A stretch of DNA of 64,000 bases from Trema orientale (lineage: Eukaryota; Streptophyta; Magnoliopsida; Rosales; Cannabaceae). The stretch covers positions 1 through 64,000 of the forward strand of contig JXTC01000745.1 of NCBI GenBank assembly GCA_002914845.1. The letters are read 5' to 3'. Position numbers and translations under genes: made by a program. The notes below the pieces were generated by a model. It saw only the letters and a program-made list of their open reading frames with translations, ran no database searches and had not been told where the DNA came from. The stretch's first letter is position 1; every line of letters begins with the position of its first letter. This document shows, piece after piece, positions 42,003 through 53,440 of this stretch.

Positions 42003-45000
42003 TTAAGAACCACAGCAAGCCGGTTTTGTTACCGGTCCTGGCCCCGGTTCTGGTGGATTGATCCTGATCGTCGTAGGCTGTGATAACACAAACAAGGCAA
42101 AAACAGGTTCAATAGATTAAAACCAATAATAATGTCCAACAGAAATTCTCTACTCGACCACAAGACCAGAGAAATGAAACATACCTCGGCTTTGGAGTCG
42201 GTATCAGCAAGCCTTTGCTTTATATCTCTTGCTATAGAAAAGAAAACTTGCTCCACGTTAAGATTGGTTTTGGCACTCTGCAATACCAAGTATCACTCAG
42301 ACATTAAGTATACACCCAGAATTGCTGAACCGATTTCCACAAGCTCTACAGTTTACTTACAGTTTCAAAGAACTTGATACCATATTCATCCGCAAGTGCT
42401 TGGCCCTTGGCAGTTGGCACAGCCTAGAAAATTATGTTGAATAAGATCAAATAATGACAAAAACACAAATTAAACTTCAAATGATGATTCGAAACACATT
42501 TAATAGTAGCCTACCCTTTTGCTTTCATCCATATCAGCCTTGTTCCCTACAAGTATCTTGTTAACATTATCTGAAGCATGTTGTTCAATGTTGCGAATCC
42601 AATTCCTAATATCTGAATTAGTTAGAAGCAACATTAGCAAGTATAAAAACCTATGGAAACCAAGAGATCCATAATGAAGGAATAAAACTCTTGATGAATT
42701 CAGTACAACCATCCACCTCAAAGGGAAATTTATAAAGTGGTCAAACTGACACAAATAATGAGGAAGGAAAGAGAGAGAGAGAGAAGAGGGAAGGGGGGGG
42801 ACCATGTCCGAGTAAAAAGAAGATGGATGGATGACCCTGAAGAAAACGCAGCTATAATAAGAGAAGAGAGGATTACTATTGAAAGATGATTCATCAGTTA
42901 CATCATAGACCAGCAGTATCCCCATGGCTCCACGGTAGTAAGCTGAAAAGAAGGAAAAATTAGTTAAAAAGAAATTCTGATTGAACCACAGAATCGATAT
43001 ATAACAGATAGATGCAGCAGCAAAAAATGGAGGAGAATCAGAGAGCGGGTTGGGATCAGTGCAAGGCTACAGCATCAAACTTCCTAGTTCCTAGAGAAAA
43101 AATTGAAAGAATATGTCAACAAGCTTTTACCATGGGCTTCAGGATATTGATGAAAAGAAAAAGTAGAAGAAGACAACATGACACTGAGAGTCTTATAAAC
43201 AGACATGGGCTAGGTTGCATGACAAACCAGGTTTTTTCTTCTTCCAGAAAAGATGCTACCTGCCTCTCGAGAGTAGGATTGCCATACTACCCATGCCTCT
43301 CGAGAGTAGGACTGACACACTACCCAGCCACCTACCATGTTAATGTGATGCACCATTAGTAGATACTACCTGACTCAGCAACTACTAGCTAGTAAATATC
43401 AAGTCACCAGACCAGCCACCGAAGAATGAAGAAATTGCCCAGCCATGAGCCACCCGTAGCAAGAAGCTGCTGACCCTACTCCAAAGCCCTGTCTGAGCCA
43501 CCCGTAGCAAGAAGCTGCTGACCCTACTCCAAAGCCCTGTCTGATGCTTCAGGGAAATGTAAGAATTTTAAGGTTCCATTACCCCTTAGGATATCTGCAA
43601 GCCAATGTGCAATCAACTTCCTTGACTTGTCAAACTAGATCCAGAGACCTGCTGCTCATAGACACTAGAAATAAAGGCTCTATATCTCTCTTTTTCGATT
43701 ATCTCTGGGCAATTTGGCCAATTTAATTGTCCTATTGAGGTCATGTTTACTCTCCTCAGGGCTCCTAGTACCATTAATATGTTCACAAGTCACCACCATC
43801 TAAGCCATGCAATCCTCGCAAAACCTCCACATCCTATCCCAAGAGTTGGTGATCCCTTTTCTACCACCATTTCTTATGGTAAACCCGTTTGCTTGTAAGC
43901 TTATATTTTTTGGGATGTTTCAAATGCATATCAAAACCCAATAATGTCCAAGGTGAACAATAATACATCCTTATTCCATCCCAATGCTGTAATATGCAAC
44001 CAGTATCCATCCACCTTAAGTCAAAATTCGAGTAACCGAAAAAAGATTAAGAAACTTACCAGTTGTGATAGTGCGNNNNNNNNNNNNNNNNNNNNNNNNN
44101 NNNGCTTAATCCGCTTTCCATCAAGCTCAATGGTCCTTATCTTGAAATCAATGCTACATAAGGAAGAATGACATCAAAGATTCATCCCACTCTTTCCGGG
44201 GGGGGGGGGGGGGAAAAAAAGGTACAATTGATCTGCTAACTCAAAACTTTGGGGACATATATACCCAATGGTTGTGATGAAACTGGTGGTGAAGGAACCA
44301 TCAGAGAAACGCAAAAGCAGGCAACTCTTACCAACACCTGCAAGGTAGACAGTATTAAAAAAGAATGGCATAACACTAAATAAATTGCCTAACTGAAAAA
44401 AGACCATAAATGATTCAAAAACTCTCTCTCCTGAAAGCCTACATAATACATACAAAATAGTTTATATAGAACCTTAAACTTTCAAACAAGATCTTGAATT
44501 TGTATTTGGATTCTTACCTCATACAGCATGCATTGCTAGCACTAAAAGTGGATAAAGATTGCATGTTTCTATGATTTTTACGCAATTTAGTGAAACACCA
44601 AATTCTAAAGAAGTATAATATGGCCAGAAACTCAAAAGTATACTTTACATATACAATTTGATTTATTGCTAGAATAATGAAACATTCAGTGGTTACCTAG
44701 CGCAGTAGTTTAACCTTAAAATCAATTCTCCACTTAATTTTGTTAGAAAGAAAAATCATAAAACCTTCAAGCACTTCATATGCAACAACTACAATACCAT
44801 ACTTAATCATCAAGGTTAACATTATTTCCAGAGTGTCCAGAAAGTACAAAATGTGTTCTAAGAAGTTATATATACTTTTTAAGATACATCTACAGAAACT
44901 TGAACCCACTGGCAAACACTAGCCCACCCAACCATTTGAACTATAACTCAAAAGTATGTAGAATAATAAATTAATCTTAAAAGACTATTCTAGAAGGATC

Positions 45001-46479
45001 GGAGCTAACAAAGAAAACAAAATAAAACAAAGAAACCATCCATCTACTTTAACTCTTTATAACCTAATTACATATCTCAACCGAAATTGACATCAAAACT
45101 GATTACAGATGAGCAGCAATGTTGCTCCCTCTAAGATATATGCCAAATGAAAACAGCAGTATTCAACGGCAATAGATAAAACAAAAGAACTATACATACT
45201 TTGGTTTAGCACTTGCCCATGAAGGATTCATTTCTAGTAATTTACAAGGAGTTGAAAGTACTCAATACACAACTTACAAGAAAGAATTACAACATTCTAG
45301 GGAAATAACTAAAAGAAAATTAGGTGCATTAAGTATGCCGAAACCACATAAGAGTCTGAACCTTTATTGATATAATATGATTTTATAAGATAGGAAAGGG
45401 GCAGGAGGAGGAGGAACCTTAATCCCCACAATCTTAAATGACAGTTCTAGCATCTCTATAGGCGGTTTGTTCTTGTTACATCAATACCTAATTGCGTATG
45501 CAAATATGCAGGCCAACAAGACCTCTTTTTAAACCAATTATACTTATTAAACTAGAACGTCACGTAAATCCATGGGGAAACAACCAAAAAAGAAAGCTGC
45601 TAAATATTTCTTGTCCGTGAAAAAGTATATGATACCAAAAATCAAGTACTTAAAAACAAAAACAGAAAAATGACAAACACTCAAAAGGTGTAATATATCA
45701 CAAACTCACAATTCTGACCCCACTACCAGTCTACCAGAGTATACAATAAAACACATTGTTGACAGTAGTCGTCTACAATAATAGAGGCCCAGCTACTACA
45801 TTAAAGACCCAGTCACAGTCAACACACACAACCTATATCCCAAAAAAAAAGCCCCTGTTCTAAAGTGATTTCCGTAATCTACGGGTCATAATATAGCATA
45901 ATTATTACTATACTAATACTATTAATATAATAATCAATTATTATTGTTGTTAAAGAATAGAATCTTTTGAACAAGTATTGAGCCCTAATTTGATAGGTAA
46001 AGAGGCGTAGAACTCAGTCATCAAAAAAGTTGAACTTGACAAATGATGCATCAAAATTAAGGCGCGCACAAGAACAAACTAGATTAGTAAACAGCCTCAG
46101 ATTTAGAGGCTCAAAACAACTATTTCAACCGATCTCATATATTAGGCTGAGGCAACCGAAATCATAAACTAAACGAAACTGAACCAAACCAAAAAATATA
46201 ATCAAATCCTGTTATTTATTCGATAAAATCTCAACCAAAAAAAGAAACACCACAAACAAAGCCATCCTCTCTCGATCTCGATTCTCAAACAAAAATGCTG
46301 AGATTTTAGCAAAAACTCACATATGTGACATAGACAAATCACGCTCTGTTTGTTTCTCGAGAAACTGAGCGAGAAAAATGAAAGAGAAAGTTATATAAAC
46401 ACGTACCGCTGTCCCCGATCAACAGGAGCTTGATAAGGTAATCGTAATCGGCACGAGCCCTAGCTGGTGGAGCAGCCAT
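42003..46479 (-). CDS. RABE1: Rab GTPase of the RABE1 (Rab8) group, 8 exons, with an assembly gap
   Basis: Minus-strand exons: 46407-46479, 44265-44337, 44060-44153 (containing a 28-N gap), 42877-42942, 42515-42612, 42361-42423, 42185-42277, 42003-42077. With the gap filled by the family sequence, the protein is about 213 residues. It has the P-loop GDSGVGKS (residues 22-29), effector region [16 protein letters not shown] (G4, about 129), ETSAK (G5) and the double-Cys end KPACCGS for geranylgeranylation. The N-terminal [18 protein letters not shown] and the [13 protein letters not shown] and [19 protein letters not shown] strings are those of plant RABE1, which direct post-Golgi vesicles to the plasma membrane. 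The gap hides switch II (DTAGQE). A pure G16 run lies in the neighbouring intron. All junctions are GT-AG. Confidence 0.
43447..43542 (+). repeat. Perfect 48-bp tandem duplication in a Rab intron
   Basis: Two apparently identical units starting gagccacccgtagcaagaag follow each other without a break between the exons at 42877-42942 and 44060-44153. Nearby, around 43262-43320, a shorter cctctcgagagtagga unit is also doubled. Confidence 0.
44076..44103. other. 28-N assembly gap in the Rab coding region
   Basis: Flanked by exon sequence on both sides (GGAAAGCGGATTAAGC and CGCACTATCACAACTG on the minus strand). Confidence 0.
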
Positions 46480-47040
46480 TACTCAAATCTAATAATTTTC
46501 TCAATTAATCACCGCCAAATAATGTTTATATACCTCTCTGCATATTAATACAAAAATAATCATACATTAAATCTAAATTCACAAAAATTAAAGAAAACAA
46601 TAATAATAATTAAAATACCAAAGCAGAGATAATCAAATACCAGATCGGAAACCAAGAGGGAGAAAGAGAGATTTCTAGAGAGAGAAAATATTAAATATCA
46701 AGGTTTGAGAAATAAGAAATCGAAAAACCTTGTGCTATTCACAGTCACAGACGCCTACGAAGCTCCTCCTCCTCCGACTATGGTGCGCGGTTGGCGCAGT
46801 GCGCACTCCTCCGAATATTTCCTTCCCGTGCGCCGATCTCTCCCCTGCGCACGCTAGCAACTGCACCAAAAGGAGAGAGAGAGAGAGAGAGAGAGACAAA
46901 AGAGACACCGAAAGAGGAGAGAGACTACGCCAAATCAAAGTACCTATTTCTAGCCAAAATATGAATCAAATTTCAACCAATAAAATGATGCCACCTGGTA
47001 ACTGTGTTTTTTATGCAAGGAAAGTTAACTGAAATCGAGT
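46480..47040. promoter_or_regulatory. 5' leader and promoter region of the RABE gene
   Basis: Contains the minus-strand 5' UTR, likely with a leader intron, and a (GA)n microsatellite at 46872-46896. The more GC-rich 46740-46860 probably covers the transcription start and first leader exon. Plus-strand frames here look incidental. Confidence 0.
46872..46896 (+). repeat. (GA)n microsatellite
   Basis: About 12 GA units upstream of the RABE gene. GA/CT tracts are common near plant transcription starts. Confidence 0.
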
Positions 47041-50023
47041 GTAGGGGATAGCAGCTCTAGCCCTCTGAGCTGGCATCCTATTCATCGTCCAAGGGTTCTC
47101 TCTGTCAAAAGCCTTATTAAGGTACAACTGTCATATTGGTATGGAGTGGACAATGGTGGAAATGGCTAAGGAAAATTATGGAGGTTCCTAATACATGATT
47201 GGTCACAAATAAAGTTACAAATAAATTATTATTGTACGTGCTTTACCATATTTGTGTCCGATTTTTTTTCTTTATGTACGTTGTAAATTTAAATTACATT
47301 CTACATAAGATTCGAACATTTTTCTTCACACACGTTCTTAAAAATTTTAAACCAATTTACCAAGGCTCAATTGGCTCTTTGTATATGAATTAATTATTTA
47401 ATGATTTAACAGTGGATAATGTGGGTGAGAACGTCAGTCCTTTTTAAATGGACAATCAAAATTAAGAATTCAAGATGGCATAGAGGTCAAGTTGTGATTA
47501 TTGAAAGAGTAATGCTCCTTCGCCCTTTTTTCCTCATCAAGCACTAATTTTTTGCTAGAATTTTATTTGACACCTACTTACTACCATCGTATTTGGTAGT
47601 AATATTGTGAGATTAGACGAAATAATTTTGAAAATTGGGACAACGTCATACATGTGAGTCATTAAATTTAAACTATGAATTTTCATAACTCTTTGAGTAT
47701 AAATGATACAAAACATTTTTCTAAAACTACTTGTGTAAATTATAATTTATCGATTAAAGAAGGCCACTCACATAGCTTTGTATCAAATTTTGGAGATAAC
47801 ATATAGCATCATTAACAGCATTCGTAATCTATATAAAAGCAAATGTGGGTTCCATCCAAAAATTTGTGACTTTGACTCAGTTTATAACAATATTAATGAT
47901 GCATAGTGTATATAGAACAATGCTGCAAACAAGGACAATGTCCAAGTCTTAAGTAAGTCAATCGTTTTAAAAGTTAGAAGACCGGTTAATTATCGCTTTA
48001 TATCTAAGTAAACTATTGCCCATTGCTTATGTGATTTAATGGAACATGAAAGTCTAATCCATATTCATAAGAGACTGGGTCTCATTGTTTTCTAATATTC
48101 ATGGATTAAATAAATTTTATGTGTCATTTCATTGATTGTGAATTGTGAAAAAGGACAATTGCCCCTTTTAGATAGTCTATGACTTGATCAAACTAATGCT
48201 TTGAATAATAAATCAAAATGCATTAAATTTTGGAGTTGAAATTGGCAACAATTATATTCAAATGAGTCTTAAATAAATAGCAAAATATAGAGTCCGGTGC
48301 ACTATTATTCGGGCTTTTAACAAAATGGCCGATTTTGAGACTTCATTATAATAATTGTCATTTGTCCGTAACATTCATTAAATTGAAGCTAAAAAGGAAC
48401 ATTTACTGTAATAACTCTTGGCAGTCGTATGAGCTATGTCTATCTAGGAGAGGCCAATTTAGTGAGAGATAATCGGGCAATTTGATATTTTATATTGCTT
48501 TTTTTTTTTTTTTTGGTCTTCAAGAAATAACTATACAAGCTTCTTTCAAAAATAAATACACACGTTATGGTTTATGAATTATTATGATAACCCCAAGTAT
48601 ACTCAACCCATTTGGAGACTGATTCTTATGACTTTTAAATGATTTTCCCGAACAAAATCAAATTGCAAGAAAAGAATGTCAACTTTTCCACTTGTTTTTT
48701 TTTTCTGTATTTTTTCTCTCATCATGTTTGTCTATGATCGATCCTTCAACAAATGATGATAGATAGCTTGTGATTACCTTAAAAGCAACATTTCCATCTA
48801 ACTTACTTATCTGATCCTCTGCAGTTATAAAGCTATAGAAAAACCTCAAGTTAAGTTTCTACACCCTAAAATTTAACAAGGGTCCAGAGAGTTACAAGTA
48901 AAGGATATAGACAGTTGTCCGTTATGTATGTATACTTTTTTTTTTCATTTTTAATTTCCCGAGAACACAGGCCAAGCAAAATGGATTTACAAGTGCTTTT
49001 ATTAAATCTATGTTGATCCAACTACTAATTCTGATGAAACCTTATTAGGATACTACATTTGATATAATTGGCCCCAAAAGCGAAACTGTTACATATTACA
49101 TGAAGATGGTAGTGACATCCTATCTATGACTATGAGTACAAGAAGAATTCATTGAGTATGGCACTGCATTGGCCTCTGTACCGGCACCGGCCTCTGTACC
49201 GGACAATGCATCAAATCATCACAATCGTAGTTTGCTTGCATAATGAGATCTAGTAGCTACCATACAATTCTCTTTTATGATTGGACTATTATGGTGGGCC
49301 TTTGAGAATATTCATTACTCGTTTATGATCTTTAATTTTCTCCAATAAATCATTTATTAAAAAGACTAAAATGGGGACACTTTCTTTAATGAAATACCTG
49401 AGAAACCCTTTTCTCGAGGAAACAAAAAGTTGTAGAAGAAGATATCACTCACTAGCCCATTTATTGTATTTTATTTTTCAAATAAGGAAAATTTCCAGAT
49501 AAGAAGACTTTAGGAGATACACTTTGTAGGACTCTTCTATATTTGTAGTACAGCTGCCTGGAAGTGTAAAGGACAAAAGTAACAAAACCCACAAAAGAAA
49601 GTGGCATTTTTGTCGAAAGATTTATCAGTGGCAAATTAATAATTATCCTTTGGTTTGTAATAAAAATCCAATTTTGGACTACAAAGTGCATATATAAGTG
49701 TAATATATATTTTCAATAAAAAAATATGCATAAATATTTTAATGGCACATGATTGCTGGATATAGAGCTACAATCCAACTTTGCCACCTTTCTTTTTTCA
49801 TATATTTGACAAGCTGGTGTGGGTCTTTGCAGTCTCGTTCTATAAACCATGATTGGTGCATTTTATATCAAAAAAATATATATATAATTAAAAAAAAGAA
49901 AATGAAAAGAAAAAAAGGTATTATAATTGGCAATTGCTGCTGGTTTGATTAGAGTGCCAAGAAAGAGTAGAATACGCTATCGTTCTATTTCGGGAATTTT
50001 AAATTTTTTATATTTGACCATAG
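47041..50023. other. AT-rich intergenic DNA
   Basis: About 3 kb without a recognised gene, RNA gene or element. A small direct repeat (ccggcctctgtaccgg) lies near 49170-49203. Confidence 0.
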
Positions 50024-50205
50024 AATGATATTAGATATCCCAAAATTGTTACTAAATTTTTATTATTAATATATATAACTATTTAATTAATATATTAATA
50101 CTTATTATAAATAAATTAATTATATTTACTAATTATATAGTGTCAACTCACATGTCACACCAGTATTAAAAATTTGGTATAAATTTTGGAATGAGTAACA
50201 TTATT
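50024..50205 (-). mobile_element. AT-rich MITE (AATAATGYTA family), copy 2
   Basis: On the minus strand it starts AATAATGTTACTCATTCC, contains ATTTATACCAAATTTTTAAT and TGACATGTGAGTTG, and ends near TAATATCATT. Related to 15487-15649 and 50626-50793. Boundaries approximate. Confidence 0.
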
Positions 50206-50625
50206 CTTTTACTATAAGTCCATAAACCATACTACTATCATACCGTCGTAGAGTTCATGCACAATACTTTATTTTTTTGTTTTTTTTTTTTTTCAGTTCT
50301 TTTCCTGTTTGATCGTCAATATTCAATAAGGTACTATGTTTTCGGGGATTGTTTATTGTTACATTTGTTCTTTTCAAAAAAAAAAAAAAAAAGATTCAGT
50401 TGTAGTGCTTATTTGATTGACTGATATTATTGTTTGAGAAAAAAAAAATCTTATTTCTCATAGCTGGATAATACAAGTTATTTGTCGGTCTTCTTTGATA
50501 TATGAGAACAATGTTAGGAATATCAAAATTTACACTAAAAATTGACATTATCTTATTTTTACGTCAAACAATGTCAATTATATAAATTGGTATTGTGGTA
50601 CCACCTTGAGATAAGATGTTGAAAG
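50206..50625. other. AT-rich spacer between two MITE copies
   Basis: T-runs and A-runs at 50270-50295 and 50375-50395. No gene seen. Confidence 0.
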
Positions 50626-50793
50626 AATAATACTAGGTTTCTTAAGATTTATACCAAATTTTTAATACTAATAAGATGTCACCATTTAATTGGCAACATA
50701 ATTAATTTATTTGTGATAAATTTTTAATATACTAATTAAATTGTGATATTTCATATGTTACATAAAATATTATAAAACTTTAGGATACTTGAC
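50626..50793 (+). mobile_element. AT-rich MITE (AATAATGYTA family), copy 3
   Basis: Starts AATAATACTAGGTTTC, contains atttataccaaatttttaat and gatgtcaccatttaattgg. Related to the copies at 15487 and 50024. Boundaries approximate. Confidence 0.
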
Positions 50794-52940
50794 ATTTTTT
50801 TTTTTGAGGAGACTTTGTGTTATTTTTAGTTGAAGATGATGTCATGTAATTTGGTATAAGTTTTTGGTGTGCCTAACGTTATTTTTATATATTTAATTTA
50901 AAATTTAAATCAACGCCAAAGCTTTTTTGCTATCATTTGAACAGTATAATATAGTGTTCATATCAACTTCCCGTGCTATCACGCGATGCAAATCCATACA
51001 CATTATCCCATAAAACAATGTATCTTTTGTTAAAATTTGAATCACCAATGTACACGACTTCACTTATTTTACGAGCAATGCTATATATAGCACCATTGAC
51101 TATTGCATTTATGATGGATCGTGATGCAATAGTAATTTCACACATTCTCACACAAATAATATAAATTTCAAGAAAACTCAACGTATATTCGAGTGGTACA
51201 TTTTGGTTTTGGTAAACGCTGGCTTATTTTGTACATATATAGTACGTCTATTGTATTATGGTACATTTGCTTACACAAAGTAATTTTTTGCTTAGCTAAA
51301 AACGAAAGACAATATAGGCCAAAAGAGACTGACAGGGCAAATTACAATAGAAAATTGGCAGAAGTGCGAATTTCAAGAATTACAACTTTTCAAGGCCATG
51401 CATATACACCCATGTCACTATGTTCCCATAAATAAATAAAAAATTAATTTAAAATTGAGAAAAATAAAATAAAAGCATCTAAAGTGGAATTGAAAGGGGC
51501 CAGCAAACATAATGCTCAAGCATATGCTTGGAAGATACTCTTCCAACAAACTCAAAAATTAATAATAACATTTTTTTTTAAATTTCTTTTTGGTGCTTAA
51601 TAACCTTAGTCCCTATAAATCCCAAAGACCTAGCCTTAACTCATTCTCTCTCCGACTTCATCCTTGGCCTCCATCTGGGCCTCTTCTCAGGTACTGCCTT
51701 CCATAATATCAAAGTCATGACAACATTAAAATCTAGCTGCGAGATCAACGGTGACGATGAGGATGACGACGAAAAGCGTGCAAATCGTGGCCGTTGAGAA
51801 GTTGTCAGGCATGTTTTTACCATCATTTTGGGCAACTAAAGACCCTTTGGCAGAGCTCCTAGGATGAGATACGTAGTCATTAGTCATGGGCTCAACAGTC
51901 TAGCTGTTTCAATTATATAGAAAATTTATTAAAAAAAAAAAGGTTGTACTTTGTTAATTGTCTCCTGTTGTGGCTTGGAAGAAACATAATTACCGAAGCT
52001 ATTTAATAATATTTTGTTAAGCTTCTTATATTTTTAAAGTGTTTGTGCGTGTATGTTTGCCTATATTGGTTCTCTTGCATACGGAAATGTTTTAATTTTG
52101 TTTACAAGAATTGATGGATATTCCCAAATGTCCCGCGGATATATTCGATAAGTCTGAGAATTATTATTCTTGCTTTTTTGTCTCAATTGCGAAATATATT
52201 CAGATTAAGCTCATGTAAATTCACACGGCACCGCTGAGCAGAAGAGGATAGCTCTTGCCTTATAGATAAGGTCAACAAGATGGTTTGTTACACTCCATAA
52301 TTATATTATTAAGAAGGGTATTGATATCGTATTTAAGTACTATAGTATAAATAAAAACTTCATGAGAGGAAGACAAGAAAATAAAATAGCAAAGGTTCAC
52401 GCAAGGCCGTCTAGATTTCTCGGTACATGTTCTGCTGGTCGAACCAATGAAAGGTTCCAACTGGTATACTAGAAAAAGTAGATTAAGGTATATAATCCTT
52501 TAGTATGTTTTGTGTATATATATATATGTGCACGATATGTGTTACATACGCATACAATATTATATGGGTTTGATGGAATAAATTTGTTGAACCATTTTTT
52601 TCACAAATCCCTCTTTATATATAGTTGGAAAGATACAGTTAGGAAGAAAATAATTGAGAACATACTGTTATATCTTCCATTAATGTAACCACACCAGTCC
52701 ACCACTTACGTTCAATTAGGCTAAGCCATATAAATTTCCAGGTTTTTTTTTTTTTTTCTTGTCATTCCCTAAATAAAATCACGAGATGTTTACAAATCAG
52801 AACGACTAGAACATTAGTGGGAGACATACTATCAAACTAATTGTCATAAAAGAAGGAAAAAACAAGGAAAAGAACACACACGAAAAAATAGTAAAATTGC
52901 AGAGATTATATATACATGCACGAATTTAATCACTTATAGC
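50794..52940. other. Intergenic DNA with a possible small transcription unit near 51614
   Basis: A TATA-like CCCTATAAATCCC at about 51612-51624 precedes pyrimidine-rich sequence and an ATG (51717-51719) with a 26-codon frame ending GDDEDDDEKRANRGR. No family recognised. The rest is AT-rich with no gene seen. Confidence 0.
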
Positions 52941-53440
52941 AGATTAAGGATGTCGCGACCGAGTGGGGTAGCCTAGCTGTAAGGGGTAACGTGGCTTGGT
53001 CGTTAACGGGTGACCCTTTCGGGAGTCTTAATTATGAAGGCGAGTTCCTACCAGCTCATTACTCGATAGAAAGTATTTGGGACTACACCCCTACGTGAGT
53101 ACTTCCGCTAGCAACATCTGGTAGAACTAGAGTGACGCGCTCCTCACCCGAGAGGTAGGGCCTGTCAATTTAGGGCCCACGGCTAACATTCCTATTAGCG
53201 TCTAGAAGACTCTTATGGTCATGCCTAAAGAGGTATACAATACCCCGGTCACCCCCTTCTCGGACTTTTTTTCATCAAAAAGAAAATCCTCTTAAAGATG
53301 TCATAATTCATTAAAACCTCATGGCCCCGGTGACATGAAAACCTCCCCGGACCTTTTTTTCATCAAAAGAGAAATCCTCTTAAAGATGTCATGACTCATT
53401 AAAACCTCATGGCCCAGTGACATGAAACCACTCTTGATCA
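52941..53440. mobile_element. GC-richer retroelement-like remnant with an 87-bp tandem repeat
   Basis: A 500-bp block unlike its AT-rich surroundings (gatgtcgcgaccgagtgggg...). 53260-53428 holds two copies of an ~87-bp unit (cggacttttttt-catcaaaa, then cctcttaaagatgtcat). Composition and layout suggest a piece of LTR-retrotransposon non-coding DNA. No termini or coding motif confirm it. Confidence 0.

Noticed and set aside
43012..43359. 115-codon plus-strand frame
   Set aside because: It lies within an intron of the RABE gene, has tandem repeats and no recognisable domain.
46730..47032. 100-codon frame with an RERERERD tail
   Set aside because: The tail is the GA microsatellite, and the region is the leader/promoter of the minus-strand RABE gene.
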